62,465 nucleotides of DNA from an uncultured bacterium (GCA_903826405.1 CAIKEH010000020.1:1-62465); one strand, 5' to 3'. Positions 46,112 through 56,087 are shown, counted from the first letter of the stretch. Numbers and translations are program-made. The notes: generated from the sequence alone by a model not told the origin.

Positions 46112-48577
46112 ATGCGATACGAAGGTGAACATTTGTTGATCGGACAGCTCGGCCATTTTTTCGTGCTGACCATCATGATAGCTGCCCTTGTTTCGACATA
46201 TGCTTTTTTCCGGTCCGTCCGCACTGCCGGAACGGACATGCAAAGAGGATGGACACGACTTGGAAGGATCTCCTTTGGGGTCAGTGCTTTCTCGGTCATT
46301 GCCGTGTTCTTCATCCTTTTTCTGATCATTTACAATCATTATTTCGAGTACCAGTACGCGCATCAGCATTCCAAGAGAAGTTTGGACATGCAGTATCTCC
46401 TGAGTTGTTTCTGGGAGGGTCAAGAGGGAAGTTTCATGCTATGGGCTTTCTGGCAGAGTGTGCTGGGGTTGGTGATCATTCGAAAAGCCGGAAACAAATG
46501 GGAATCTCCTGTCATGGTTTTCATCGCCCTTGCACAAGTTTTCCTAAGCAGTTTTCTGATCGGACTCTATTTTACAGATCTCCGTGTCGGGTCAAGTCCT
46601 TTCGTGCTGATGAGAAATGAGTTCGCCGATGCTCCCATTTTCCGTGATCCTCAATACTTGTCCAAGTACATAACCGACGGGAATGGGCTTAACGTACTAC
46701 TTCAGAATTATTGGATGGTCATTCATCCTCCCATCCTTTTTTTGGGATTCTCCTCCACGATTGTCCCATTTGCTTATGCCTTGGCGGGCTTATGGACGAA
46801 AGAATATGGCACCTGGGTGAAACCCGCAATGAAGTGGTCTCTATTCAGTGGAGGCATACTCGGCCTGGGCATCATGATGGGAGCGGCTTGGGCTTATGAA
46901 TCGCTGACCTTCGGAGGATATTGGGCTTGGGATCCCGTGGAGAATGCTTCGCTGGTGCCTTGGTTGATCTTGGTGGCAGGAATACATACCATGCTCGTAT
47001 ACAGGCATACCGGTCATTCCCTCAAAGCATCTTATTTCTTCATTACCGGCTCCTATCTTCTGGTGCTTTATTCGACTTTCCTCACCCGAACCGGCGTACT
47101 CGGGGATACATCCGTTCATTCGTTCACCGGGGAAGGCAACACTCTTTATGGGCACCTCATCGTGATGATGCTTTTCTTTCTTGCTATTGTCCTAGGGTTG
47201 TACATCAAAGAGCAGAGGAAGATACCCGAAACCAAGACAGAGGAACAGATGAGCAGTCGCGAGTTCTGGATGTTCGTAGGGGCTTTGTTGTTCCTCATAT
47301 CCTCACTCTATATCATAATTCTGACCTCACTGCCTTTCATCAATAAGTTGTTCGGTACACAATGGGCCATTGGTCAGGAAGTGGAATATGTTTATAACCG
47401 GGTGATGGTACTCGTCATTTTCATCATCGGGATATTGACGTCGATCACGCAATATCTGAAGTACAAGGGTTCATCCAGATCCCATATCAGCAAAATACTG
47501 CTATATGCAACGGTCCTGTCGGTGCTCATTTCCCTGCTGGTATCTTTTTTCGGTAATGTGCGATACGACAAATTCGGAATGGGATTCCTGGTGGCTATTC
47601 ATATGGCTCTGTGGACGGCCATCTATTCCATCATTGCCAATGGCTCTTATATCATTGCCGTACTAAAGGGGAATATGAAATCTGCCGGGGGGTCCATTAG
47701 TCATATCGGATTTGGCATGATGCTGGCTGGTATCCTGATTTCCTCTGCCAAGAAAGAACTCGTATCCTTCAACCAGACCGGCATGATGGTCCAAGGCCTG
47801 AAAGATGCCAAGGGCAGGGAAGAGAATCCAGCGGAGAACATCACCCTGATCCAAGGAGTTCCAACTCCAATGGGCAGGTATATGGTCACCTATGCAGGTG
47901 ATTCCACCGAAACCAAGAACAACAAGGTTTTTTTCAAGGTGGATTTCACCGACAAGGACTCTATTTCCGGAAAGATTCGGGAGCAATTCCGGGTCATGCC
48001 TGATGCCTTCATGATGAAATCGCAGAATGGCACCCAATTATCCTCCAACCCGGGCTCGAAGCACTATTTATCCAACGACGTTTTCGTCTATATCACCTCC
48101 TGGCTTAATCCAGACAGTTTCAAGGATACGGCCAGTTTCCGCATGCATCCTGTCAAACAAGGAGATACCATTTTCTATTCCCAAGGCTATGTGGTCATCG
48201 ACCAACTGGTCACTGCGAACAAAAACGATAACAAGGGGTTACCCGTAGTGGATAGTGCGTGGATGTCGGATGTGAGCATTTTCGTGAAGGATGGAAGGAA
48301 ATTCAGCATGCAACCGGCTTTCTTCGTAAAGGACAATGTCATCTCCCACAAGATGGACACGCTCGCCCAAATGAGCCTCGTGCTGGGATTGGACAGGGAT
48401 GCGTCCGGCAAACTGCAGTTGGGGATCAAGGAAACGGACTCTGTATTGCGTTATATAACCCTGAAGGCATATCGGTTCCCCTTTATCAATCTGCTTTGGC
48501 TGGGCACCATCATCATGGTCATTGGATTCCTTTTCAGCCTTCGACAGCGCTACCGCAGGGAACTCCGTAGGGCTTGA
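46112..48577 (+). CDS. ccmF: Cytochrome c assembly protein CcmF
   Basis: 821 residues, multi-spanning inner-membrane haem lyase subunit. The haem-handling WWD domain is around residues 265-285 (WGGYWAWDPVENASLVPW), with conserved His in periplasmic loops (HPPILFLGF, HTGHS). About 12-14 membrane helices come before residue 570. A large periplasmic domain (about 575-785) precedes the last helix, and the protein ends in a basic tail. It takes haem from CcmE and ligates it to CXXCH motifs. CcmA-D, G and H are not in the window. Confidence 0.95.
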   Translation: MRYEGEHLLIGQLGHFFVLTIMIAALVSTYAFFRSVRTAGTDMQRGWTRLGRISFGVSAFSVIAVFFILFLIIYNHYFEYQYAHQHSKRSLDMQYLLSCFWEGQEGSFMLWAFWQSVLGLVIIRKAGNKWESPVMVFIALAQVFLSSFLIGLYFTDLRVGSSPFVLMRNEFADAPIFRDPQYLSKYITDGNGLNVLLQNYWMVIHPPILFLGFSSTIVPFAYALAGLWTKEYGTWVKPAMKWSLFSGGILGLGIMMGAAWAYESLTFGGYWAWDPVENASLVPWLILVAGIHTMLVYRHTGHSLKASYFFITGSYLLVLYSTFLTRTGVLGDTSVHSFTGEGNTLYGHLIVMMLFFLAIVLGLYIKEQRKIPETKTEEQMSSREFWMFVGALLFLISSLYIIILTSLPFINKLFGTQWAIGQEVEYVYNRVMVLVIFIIGILTSITQYLKYKGSSRSHISKILLYATVLSVLISLLVSFFGNVRYDKFGMGFLVAIHMALWTAIYSIIANGSYIIAVLKGNMKSAGGSISHIGFGMMLAGILISSAKKELVSFNQTGMMVQGLKDAKGREENPAENITLIQGVPTPMGRYMVTYAGDSTETKNNKVFFKVDFTDKDSISGKIREQFRVMPDAFMMKSQNGTQLSSNPGSKHYLSNDVFVYITSWLNPDSFKDTASFRMHPVKQGDTIFYSQGYVVIDQLVTANKNDNKGLPVVDSAWMSDVSIFVKDGRKFSMQPAFFVKDNVISHKMDTLAQMSLVLGLDRDASGKLQLGIKETDSVLRYITLKAYRFPFINLLWLGTIIMVIGFLFSLRQRYRRELRRA

Positions 48578-48656
48578 ACTACAGGGCTTTCCGTTCCTTT
48601 TTTGTTAAAATGACCCGGCATGGGATCACGTACTGGATTTTCAACGAGCTATGTTT

Positions 48657-48664
48657 TACTTTTG
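48657..48664 (+). promoter_or_regulatory. Possible Bacteroidota -7 box (TACTTTTG)
   Basis: TACTTTTGT fits TAnnTTTG and ends 8 bp before the ATG at 48673, which would give a near-leaderless mRNA. It supports the choice of that ATG over the upstream TTG. Confidence 0.25.
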
Positions 48665-48672
48665 TGCAAACC

Positions 48673-49296
48673 ATGCGTAAGCCAGGCCACATATCTACAT
48701 TGATGGTTTCCATCCTATTCCTGACGGCCCTGACTCCCTGCCGAAGTCATGCCCAATGGGTTGCAGGAATTCATGATACACTCACCGTGCCTTATGTGAT
48801 CGTCGGTCAGGATACCATGACCTATGGCGAGATGGATTTGGTGATCGTGGCGGCCCAGATGACGGATGAACAGAAAGAGGCCTACCGGAAATGGACCCGT
48901 CTGCGAAATGCCGTATACGTGACCTATCCATATGCACTCAAGGCAAGTGCGGTCATTAATGAGATCAACGTCAATCTTACCCATATCAGCGATCCGAATA
49001 AAAGGCAGGATTTCATCAAAACCCGAGAACGAGACCTGAAAAAGGAATTCACCACACCGCTTACCCAATTGTCCGTTTATCAGGGTAGGGTACTCATGAA
49101 ACTGATCAACCGCGAAACCAGCAATACCTGCTTCGATCTCATAAAGGAATACCGCGGTGGGTTCTCCGCTCATTTCTGGCAGACCATAGCCTGGGTCTTT
49201 GGATCCAGCCTGAAACAGAATTACGATCCCCAAGGAGAAGACTCCGAAATGGAACCCATAGTCAAGGAAGTAGCCAGGATGTATGGTAAGATCTGA
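48673..49296 (+). CDS. DUF4294 family exported protein
   Basis: 207 residues from ATG 48673. Signal peptide cut near CRSHA before Gln. The rest is a helical periplasmic domain with VIVGQDTMTYGEMDLVIV, RLRNAVYVTYPYA, a QDFIKTRERDLKKEF helix and INRETSNTCFDLIKEYRGGF, which is the DUF4294 pattern found only in Bacteroidota. Function unknown. The frame is open upstream, overlapping the ccmF end, but the extra 33 codons are non-coding in appearance. Confidence 0.85.
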   Translation: MRKPGHISTLMVSILFLTALTPCRSHAQWVAGIHDTLTVPYVIVGQDTMTYGEMDLVIVAAQMTDEQKEAYRKWTRLRNAVYVTYPYALKASAVINEINVNLTHISDPNKRQDFIKTRERDLKKEFTTPLTQLSVYQGRVLMKLINRETSNTCFDLIKEYRGGFSAHFWQTIAWVFGSSLKQNYDPQGEDSEMEPIVKEVARMYGKI

Positions 49297-49498
49297 TACA
49301 TGAATGGCTGCACTATCATTAGGTCTTCATGACTCCCTGCTTTTACGTAAATGCGAGGTGGACTTTACTCAAGCCTTGATGCTTCCAAAGTGTTCGGACC
49401 GGGGTCAACTGTGCACCATACCTTGAAGATGTTCGTTTCATTCGGGCTTTAGGCTTGCATGGTGCGTTAACTTCTCAAATTATCCGATATTTGACAGC

Positions 49499-50236
49499 AT
49501 GAAAATGGATCTACTGGCCATCGGCGTACATCCCGATGATGTTGAACTCGGTTGCTCAGGAGTCATCCTCAATGAGGTGGCACAGGGTAAGAAAACCGGC
49601 ATCATTGATCTGACCCAAGGGGAGTTGGGCACTCGCGGAACCATCGAAACACGACATGCCGAAGCGACCGAGGCGGCTCGCATATTAGGAGTGTCTGCAA
49701 GGGAGAATCTGAAGTGGCGAGATGGATTTTTTCTGAATGATGAGGCTCATCAGATGCAACTCATCCGTACCATCAGAAAATATCGTCCAGATGTTGTCTT
49801 TGGAAATGTTCTGGACGATCGCCATCCTGACCATGGACGTGCCGGCCATATGACCGCTGATTGCTGTTTTCTTTCGGGTCTTTCTAAGATAGAAACTATT
49901 GATGAGGATGGTAATCCTCAGGAAAAATGGCGCCCCAAACTGGTCCTTCATTACCTGCAGGACTGGTACCACGAACCCGATATCTTCATTGATATATCCA
50001 GCGTCTTCGATAAACGGATGGAATCCATCATGGCATATGGCACGCAGTTTCATACTTCAGAGCAGGCCCAAAAAGGTCCTCAAACCTATATTTCCACACC
50101 TGACTTCTTGGACGCAGTCGTATCTCGAGCACGACTTTTCGGTAAACGTATAGGGGTCAAATATGCGGAAGGATTCATTACTGAAAAGAAGATCGGTATA
50201 AGGAATCTGGATGCACTTGTTCTTTTGGAAACTTGA
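49499..50236 (+). CDS. bshB1: Bacillithiol biosynthesis deacetylase BshB1
   Basis: 245 residues, PIG-L/LmbE fold. The zinc and catalytic motif HPDDVELGC is at about 11-19, followed by DLTQGELGTRGT, a BshB1 signature, and DDRHPDHGRA. It removes the acetyl group from GlcNAc-malate to give GlcN-malate, the substrate of BshC. BshC is encoded at 30172-31776 in this window. Full length. The aguB gene follows after 130 bp. Confidence 0.95.
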   Translation: MKMDLLAIGVHPDDVELGCSGVILNEVAQGKKTGIIDLTQGELGTRGTIETRHAEATEAARILGVSARENLKWRDGFFLNDEAHQMQLIRTIRKYRPDVVFGNVLDDRHPDHGRAGHMTADCCFLSGLSKIETIDEDGNPQEKWRPKLVLHYLQDWYHEPDIFIDISSVFDKRMESIMAYGTQFHTSEQAQKGPQTYISTPDFLDAVVSRARLFGKRIGVKYAEGFITEKKIGIRNLDALVLLET

Positions 50237-50366
50237 ACCTGCAATTTTCGGAATGCGGAGTGCACTGCCTTTTTACTGGCAACCGTATTTCCGAGCCGCT
50301 GCGGACTTTTCGCGAACCCTAATTTTCATGCTTGATGATTGATCAATTTTTTCCTAAACAGATGAT

Positions 50367-51236
50367 ATGTCAATGGTAAACGTAGGGCTAGTACAGATGA
50401 GTTGTTCGGCAGACAGATCCGCCAACCTGGAAAAGGCCATTCTAAGGGTCCGCGAGGCGGCATCCCTGGGTGCGCAGATCGTCTGCCTTCAAGAATTGTT
50501 CACATCATTGTATTTCTGCGATGTGGAGGATCACGATAATTTCTCGCTGGCAGAGGCCATACCCGGCCCATCCACAGACATTCTGGGATCATTGGCAAAA
50601 GAACTGGGTGTCGTGATCATCGCATCACTTTTCGAAAAGAGAGCACAAGGTCTTTATCATAATACCACCGCTATACTTGATGCAGACGGCACCTACCTGG
50701 GCAAGTACCGCAAGATGCATATACCGGATGATCCCGCTTATTATGAAAAATTCTATTTCACCCCGGGGGATCTGGGCTATAAGGTATTTGTTACGAAGTT
50801 CGCCACCATAGGTGTGCTCATCTGTTGGGATCAGTGGTATCCTGAAGCCGCCCGGATCACCGCACTGATGGGCGCTGAGATCCTGTTCTATCCTACGGCA
50901 ATAGGGTGGGCCACCAACCAGAACGAAGCAACGAATTCCGAGCAATATAATGCGTGGCAGATCATTCAGCGCAGCCATTCAGTTGCCAATGGTGTGCATG
51001 TGGTGAGCGTCAACCGTGTGGGATTTGAACAGAATGGGGCAATGAAGTTCTGGGGAGGGTCATTTGTTTCAAACCCATTTGGTGGCATCCTCTATCAAGC
51101 ATCACATGAAAATGAGGAGGTCAATGTGGTCGCTCTCGACCTGTCCAAGACTGATCAATATCGCACACATTGGCCTTTTTATCGTGATCGTCGAATCGAC
51201 TCGTATGGACCCATTACCCAGCGATACATAGATTAG
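50367..51236 (+). CDS. aguB: N-carbamoylputrescine amidase
   Basis: 289 residues, nitrilase superfamily. The Glu-Lys-Cys triad is E43 (LQELFTS), K116 (KYRKMHIPDDP) and C153 (LICWDQWYPEAAR). The sequence follows plant/Pseudomonas AguB closely, including YEKFYFTPGD and FYPTAIGW. It converts N-carbamoylputrescine to putrescine, CO2 and ammonia. Its partner aguA lies 2.7 kb downstream, separated by the kinase/lyase fusion gene. Confidence 0.95.
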   Translation: MSMVNVGLVQMSCSADRSANLEKAILRVREAASLGAQIVCLQELFTSLYFCDVEDHDNFSLAEAIPGPSTDILGSLAKELGVVIIASLFEKRAQGLYHNTTAILDADGTYLGKYRKMHIPDDPAYYEKFYFTPGDLGYKVFVTKFATIGVLICWDQWYPEAARITALMGAEILFYPTAIGWATNQNEATNSEQYNAWQIIQRSHSVANGVHVVSVNRVGFEQNGAMKFWGGSFVSNPFGGILYQASHENEEVNVVALDLSKTDQYRTHWPFYRDRRIDSYGPITQRYID

Positions 51237-51449
51237 ATATTTGGAACAGTACCATAGATCTAATCAGGTAAAACGTAGTAAATGCGATTCAGTAGTATAA
51301 ACAGTGCGTAACTGATCGGTTATTTTGGTACAAAACCATGGATCTGGTGTGCATGATCCTTCAGGATTTAAAGAAAATTGACCTGATGGAATTATTGAAT
51401 TTGAAACGGAATATATTCCCATAGTGTTTTAATCCCCACCTCAGTGCAT

Positions 51450-53696
51450 ATGGAACAAATAGAATCAATCTTCGGGATTTCGATATCGGGTGTTGAGGGC
51501 CTTGATGGGGATATCAACTATAGTAATAGGAAATTCAGGATCACCGGATCGGACGGGGTGAAATATATCCTGAAAATATTCCCTGATGCCCAAGAATGGA
51601 TGCTTGCAGAAGAGGAATCCATTATATTGGACAAGATCGGACATGAGCTTTCATTCCAGGTGCCGCAGAACATCAGACTTTCCGATGGCAGCATGTTCTT
51701 CGATTTTGAAAAAGACAAAGCAAAGCTGCTGTCTTTCATAGAAGGGGAATTCATGGCAAAAGTCCGGCATTCTCCAAAATTATTGATCTCCCTCGGCGAA
51801 AAAATTGCTGAACTGGATCTGTCGCTTCGATCTATAGACAGCCCTGTATTTGCTTCTAGACATTTATTCTGGGATATTCAGAACGCGCATTTAAGTCTGC
51901 CTAAAATACCACTCATCAAAGAGTCTGGGCAAAGGAAATTGGTCCAATACTATTTGGACCGCTTCACTGAAAATGTTTTGCCGATCCAGCATAATTTGAG
52001 GCATTCCATCATACATGGGGACTTGAATGACTATAATATTTTAGTGGAAAATGATGAGATAAAAGGTTTTTTGGATTTTGGTGATGCCACTTACTCTCCA
52101 TTGGTCAATGACCTTGCCGTTGCCTTGACTTATATCATGCTGAATAAGACCGATCCCTGGGAGGTTGTCCTTCCCATGATCCGTGGTTATCAAAAGCACA
52201 TCAAATTGACGAAAGAGGAGTTGGAACTGTTGCCTGATCTGATCACGTCAAGATTGTGCATCAGTCTTTGTAATTCGGCGGAGAAGAAGCATCTTGGTCA
52301 GGACAATGAATATGTCCTGATCAGCGAAAAACCGGCTTGGACGCTACTCGAACTTTGGTCACGGACAAACCCGATTAAAATCAAGAATTGTTTTCATGAA
52401 GCAGCAGGTTTCCCTTTGGTAGCGCGTACGCCAAAGAAGCATCAAGTTGATGTAAGGGCCAAAGTCTCCGGCAAGTCACTCGGATTGAGTTATGCTGATC
52501 CAATATATATGACTTCTGCATTGTTCCAATACATGTTCGATGAGGTCGGGAACAGCTATTTGGATTGCTACAATAATATTCCTCATGTAGGACATAGTCA
52601 TCCTGTGGTGAGTAAAGTTATTTCCAAGCAGGTCAGGGAATTGAATACGAACACGAGGTATTTGACGGATTCATTCAATACCTGCAGTGAAAAACTGTTG
52701 AGCCAATTTCCTGAACAATTATCCAAAATTTATTATCTGAACAGTGGAAGTGAAGCCTGTGATCTGGCAATCAGGATCGCACGAACCGTCACCAACAGGA
52801 AGACTGTAGTTGTGTTGGAGAATGGCTATCACGGCAATACTTCAACCGGTATTGAAATAAGTTCATATAAGTTTGATGGGAAAGGTGGGAGAGGTATCGG
52901 TCCGCATATCCTGAAACTTCCTTTGCCCAATTTGTTCAATGGTAAATTCAAAACCGCAAAAGAATTCGCTTATCATGCGATGGATGCCATCGAACAGCTT
53001 CCGGAAAAGCCTTGCGCTTTCATTGCTGAGCCCATTTCCGGATGCGGAGGTCAGGTTCCACTTGCTGGAGGCTATCTCAGTTATTTGTTCGATTATTTTT
53101 CTGTCAACGGGATCTTGACCATCAGTGATGAAGTTCAGACCGGTTTTGGGAGACTGGGCAAATGGTTTTGGGGTTTTCAGATGCATGATATTGTTCCAGA
53201 TATGGTTGTCCTTGGAAAACCAATGGGTAATGGTCAGCCTATTTCGGCTCTGGTCACGTCGAAGAAGATCTCCGATGATTTCACGAATGGCATGGAATTT
53301 TTCAGTTCTTTTGGCGGCAATCCTGTTTCCTGTGAGGTGGTAAAATCCGTACTGGAAATCATAGAAAGCGAAGATCTGCAGGGCAATGCAAGAGTAGTAG
53401 GGGATTATTTCAAGAGTCAACTGCAAGAGTTGAAAGATTCATTCCCATGCATGGCGGACGTCCGAGGTGAAGGATTATTCTTGGGGATAGAATTCCTTGA
53501 TAAAGCTCGCAAACCGGACAAGTCGATCGCAAATCATGTAAAGAATAAATTAAAAGACGAATTTATTCTGGTAGGTACGGACGGGCCATTTGACAATGTG
53601 ATCAAGATCAAGCCTCCGATGTGTTTTACCAAACAGAACGTTGATCTATTTGCATCTACTCTGGATCGGATTTTAAGATCAACTGATGCATTATAA
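51450..53696 (+). CDS. Fused aminoglycoside-phosphotransferase-type kinase and class III PLP-dependent phospho-lyase/aminotransferase
   Basis: 748 residues, two domains. Residues 1 to about 315 are an APH-type kinase: KYILKIF early, the catalytic loop IIHGDLNDYNIL (H189, D191) and LDFGD (D209). Residues about 335-748 are a class III aminotransferase fold with NSGSEACDLAIR, ISDEVQTGFGR and the PLP lysine K590 in LGKPMGNGQP. Relatives are hydroxylysine kinase (HYKK) and the phospho-lyases AGXT2L1/2, known as separate proteins in animals and as fusions in some bacteria. The chain would phosphorylate an amino alcohol and then eliminate phosphate and ammonia to give an aldehyde. ATG at 51450 is preferred to GTG at 51444. 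By eye the gene is more AT-rich than its neighbours. Confidence 0.88.
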   Translation: MEQIESIFGISISGVEGLDGDINYSNRKFRITGSDGVKYILKIFPDAQEWMLAEEESIILDKIGHELSFQVPQNIRLSDGSMFFDFEKDKAKLLSFIEGEFMAKVRHSPKLLISLGEKIAELDLSLRSIDSPVFASRHLFWDIQNAHLSLPKIPLIKESGQRKLVQYYLDRFTENVLPIQHNLRHSIIHGDLNDYNILVENDEIKGFLDFGDATYSPLVNDLAVALTYIMLNKTDPWEVVLPMIRGYQKHIKLTKEELELLPDLITSRLCISLCNSAEKKHLGQDNEYVLISEKPAWTLLELWSRTNPIKIKNCFHEAAGFPLVARTPKKHQVDVRAKVSGKSLGLSYADPIYMTSALFQYMFDEVGNSYLDCYNNIPHVGHSHPVVSKVISKQVRELNTNTRYLTDSFNTCSEKLLSQFPEQLSKIYYLNSGSEACDLAIRIARTVTNRKTVVVLENGYHGNTSTGIEISSYKFDGKGGRGIGPHILKLPLPNLFNGKFKTAKEFAYHAMDAIEQLPEKPCAFIAEPISGCGGQVPLAGGYLSYLFDYFSVNGILTISDEVQTGFGRLGKWFWGFQMHDIVPDMVVLGKPMGNGQPISALVTSKKISDDFTNGMEFFSSFGGNPVSCEVVKSVLEIIESEDLQGNARVVGDYFKSQLQELKDSFPCMADVRGEGLFLGIEFLDKARKPDKSIANHVKNKLKDEFILVGTDGPFDNVIKIKPPMCFTKQNVDLFASTLDRILRSTDAL

Positions 53697-53975
53697 AACA
53701 CACTGAGCATGGTTATTTTTGTGTTGTGAATAGCGAAATAAATCATAGGATAATCGATGTCTATTCGATTGGTAAAATGTCTTTCTCATATACAGCGATT
53801 ATATGTCTTTTTTAAATTCTATTTCATCTGGATCTACTAGTTCAGGTACTGATGAAGTTTTATTTCCATTCATTGGATTATCGCTTTAAGGATTTATTTT
53901 TGGTACAAATCTGGGTAATGTTAAAAGTGGTTTACTACACTGACTCATCCATTCACTAATCAATCAATTCTTTTC

Positions 53976-55016
53976 ATGTCCACTCCTCTTGAACTTGGTT
54001 ATGCTTTTCCTGCTGAATTCGAGCCACATGTGGCTACGTGGTTGAGTTGGCCGCACAAGGAAGCTTCGTGGCCTGGAAAGATCCATACGATTTTCCCCAG
54101 ATATTCTGAATTCATCCGTATTCTGGCTGAGAGTGAGAAGGTATGCATCAATGTTGCCGATGAAGAGATGCGGGCATTTGCGATGGAACATTTAAGCCTT
54201 GCAGGTGTGAATTTGGCTATGGTTGATTTTTTTCTTCATCCTACCAACGATGCATGGTGTCGTGATCATGGACCTGCTTTTGTGGTGAACACGAAGGAGA
54301 AGAAAAAAGCCATCGTAGATTGGAATTATAATGCTTGGGGTGGAAAATATCCTCCTTACGAGCTGGATGATGTGATACCCACTCGCATTGCTGAAAAACT
54401 AGGTTTACCGGTCTTTTATCCTGGAATCATCATGGAAGGCGGATCGGTGGAATTCAACGGGGAGGGTACGGTGATTACCTCAACATGCTGTTTACTTAAT
54501 GAGAACAGGAATCCTCTGCTTTCGCAGGCTGAGATCGAAAAATACCTTTGTGAATTTTATGGTCAGCAGCAGGTGTTGTGGGTGCATGAAGGTGTAGTGG
54601 GCGATGATACGGATGGGCATATTGATGATACTGTTCGGTTCGTGAATGCAGATACGGTGATCACTGTAGTGGAAGAGAGAAAAAGCGATCCCAATTTTTC
54701 TTTATTACAACGGAATCTTTCAGATTTGAAGAAAATGCGTTTATTGAACGGGAAGCAGTTGAATATCATAGAACTACATATGCCTGATGAAGTTATTTGG
54801 GAAGGGCAGTCACTTCCTGCTTCATATGCTAACTTCTACATATCCAACAAATCAGTAATCGTGCCGACGTTCCGAAATGAGGAAAAGGATGACAAGGCTT
54901 TGCAGATCATCGGAGCTTGTTTTCCGGATCGGATGACCGTCGGCATAGACTCAACGGACATCATTTGGGGATTGGGGAGCTTCCACTGCCTGAGCCAACA
55001 GGAGCCTGCAATTTGA
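53976..55016 (+). CDS. aguA: Agmatine deiminase
   Basis: 346 residues, peptidyl-arginine-deiminase (PAD_porph) fold. Motifs are NDAWCRDHGP, EGGSVEFNG, GDDTDGHIDDTVRF and the nucleophile C338 in GSFHCLSQQEPA. It converts agmatine to N-carbamoylputrescine, the substrate of AguB. No signal peptide, so it is the cytoplasmic AguA type rather than the secreted gingivalis PAD. Arginine decarboxylase (speA) is not in the window. Confidence 0.95.
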   Translation: MSTPLELGYAFPAEFEPHVATWLSWPHKEASWPGKIHTIFPRYSEFIRILAESEKVCINVADEEMRAFAMEHLSLAGVNLAMVDFFLHPTNDAWCRDHGPAFVVNTKEKKKAIVDWNYNAWGGKYPPYELDDVIPTRIAEKLGLPVFYPGIIMEGGSVEFNGEGTVITSTCCLLNENRNPLLSQAEIEKYLCEFYGQQQVLWVHEGVVGDDTDGHIDDTVRFVNADTVITVVEERKSDPNFSLLQRNLSDLKKMRLLNGKQLNIIELHMPDEVIWEGQSLPASYANFYISNKSVIVPTFRNEEKDDKALQIIGACFPDRMTVGIDSTDIIWGLGSFHCLSQQEPAI

Positions 55017-55082
55017 TTTTTGCTGTCAACGAAATTTCATTGCTGTATTTTATGTGATGAATACAGGCGATCATAATAGGCA

Positions 55083-56087
55083 TTACTCACTACCATGTTT
55101 CCTGTCACTGGATATATTCTCCACTGACCATTCGACTCTTTTCGCCAGATCATGTTTGCGTTCAGGACATACGGATTTGGAACAGATACGGCAGGAAAAA
55201 TCCAGGCATCCATCTGAGTGAACGAAAAACTCCACGGATTCCCCGAATTCATTCCGGACAATCTTCGAAAGTTCATCGATTTCAAAATGTGCCTCATGGA
55301 CATTGAGGAACCAAGGTACGGTAAGGTGGCAGTCCATGTGCAGGATGCTTCCGTATTTGATGATGCGGACGTTATGCAGGTCAACCCAGTTCTCCCGTCT
55401 TTTGCCATTCAATACGTGGACCATTTTACGGAGAAGTTCCTTATCCGCTTCATCCATGATGCCGGCAAGTGAACTTCTGATTATCCTATAACCTGTATAA
55501 ACGATAAGCAGTGCAAACAGGATGGCCACGGCGCTGTCTAGCCATGTCCATCTTGTAAATACCATCAGGATGAGTCCTGCTATGATGCCTATGGTCGAAT
55601 AGGTATCACTCTGCAGGTGTTTGCCAGAGGCAACAAGGGCAAGTGAATGATTGGCTTTGCCTTTCCTGAGACAGTACCATCCCACCATAAAATTTATAAT
55701 AGCGGTGAAGCTTACCAGATAAATGCCATAATCCAATTTCTGCAACTCATGAGGATGCCTCAGATTGTTGATGGCTTCATAAATGATAATGAGACCAGCA
55801 ATGAAGATCATGCTGCCTTCAAAGGCGGCGGATACGAATTCAGCTTTGCCGTGCCCATAGGGATGATCCTCATCCCGGGGCTTGGATGCCACGTAAAGGC
55901 TGTACAAACTGATGAAGCCGGCTACCACATTCACCGTACTTTCCAGAGCATCTGTCAGTATGGCCACAGACTTCGTCATGTACCAGGCAACTATCTTGAT
56001 GATGAATAATATCACCGATACGGATGCCACCAATTTTTGTACCCTTAAGTTCGCTTGGGCATTGCTCATGTTAGGGAATTGTTGCAA
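55083..56087 (-). CDS. Cation diffusion facilitator (CDF) transporter with Cys-rich tail
   Basis: 334 residues. Six membrane helices in the first 210 residues; ILTDALESTVNV in helix 2 and KHLQSDTYSTIG in helix 5 carry the metal-site residues, with HPYGHGKAE between helices 2 and 3. The C-terminal cytoplasmic domain ends with four Cys, C294-x4-C299-x2-C302-x4-C307, a possible extra metal site. It should export Zn, Fe or Mn against protons. ATG at 56069 (MSNAQAN) is an alternative start. Confidence 0.92.
   Translation of the reverse strand: MQQFPNMSNAQANLRVQKLVASVSVILFIIKIVAWYMTKSVAILTDALESTVNVVAGFISLYSLYVASKPRDEDHPYGHGKAEFVSAAFEGSMIFIAGLIIIYEAINNLRHPHELQKLDYGIYLVSFTAIINFMVGWYCLRKGKANHSLALVASGKHLQSDTYSTIGIIAGLILMVFTRWTWLDSAVAILFALLIVYTGYRIIRSSLAGIMDEADKELLRKMVHVLNGKRRENWVDLHNVRIIKYGSILHMDCHLTVPWFLNVHEAHFEIDELSKIVRNEFGESVEFFVHSDGCLDFSCRICSKSVCPERKHDLAKRVEWSVENISSDRKHGSE

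Noticed and set aside
48574-48672. N-terminal extension of the DUF4294 protein overlapping ccmF
   Set aside because: It would place 33 odd residues before a perfect signal peptide that starts at the ATG at 48673.
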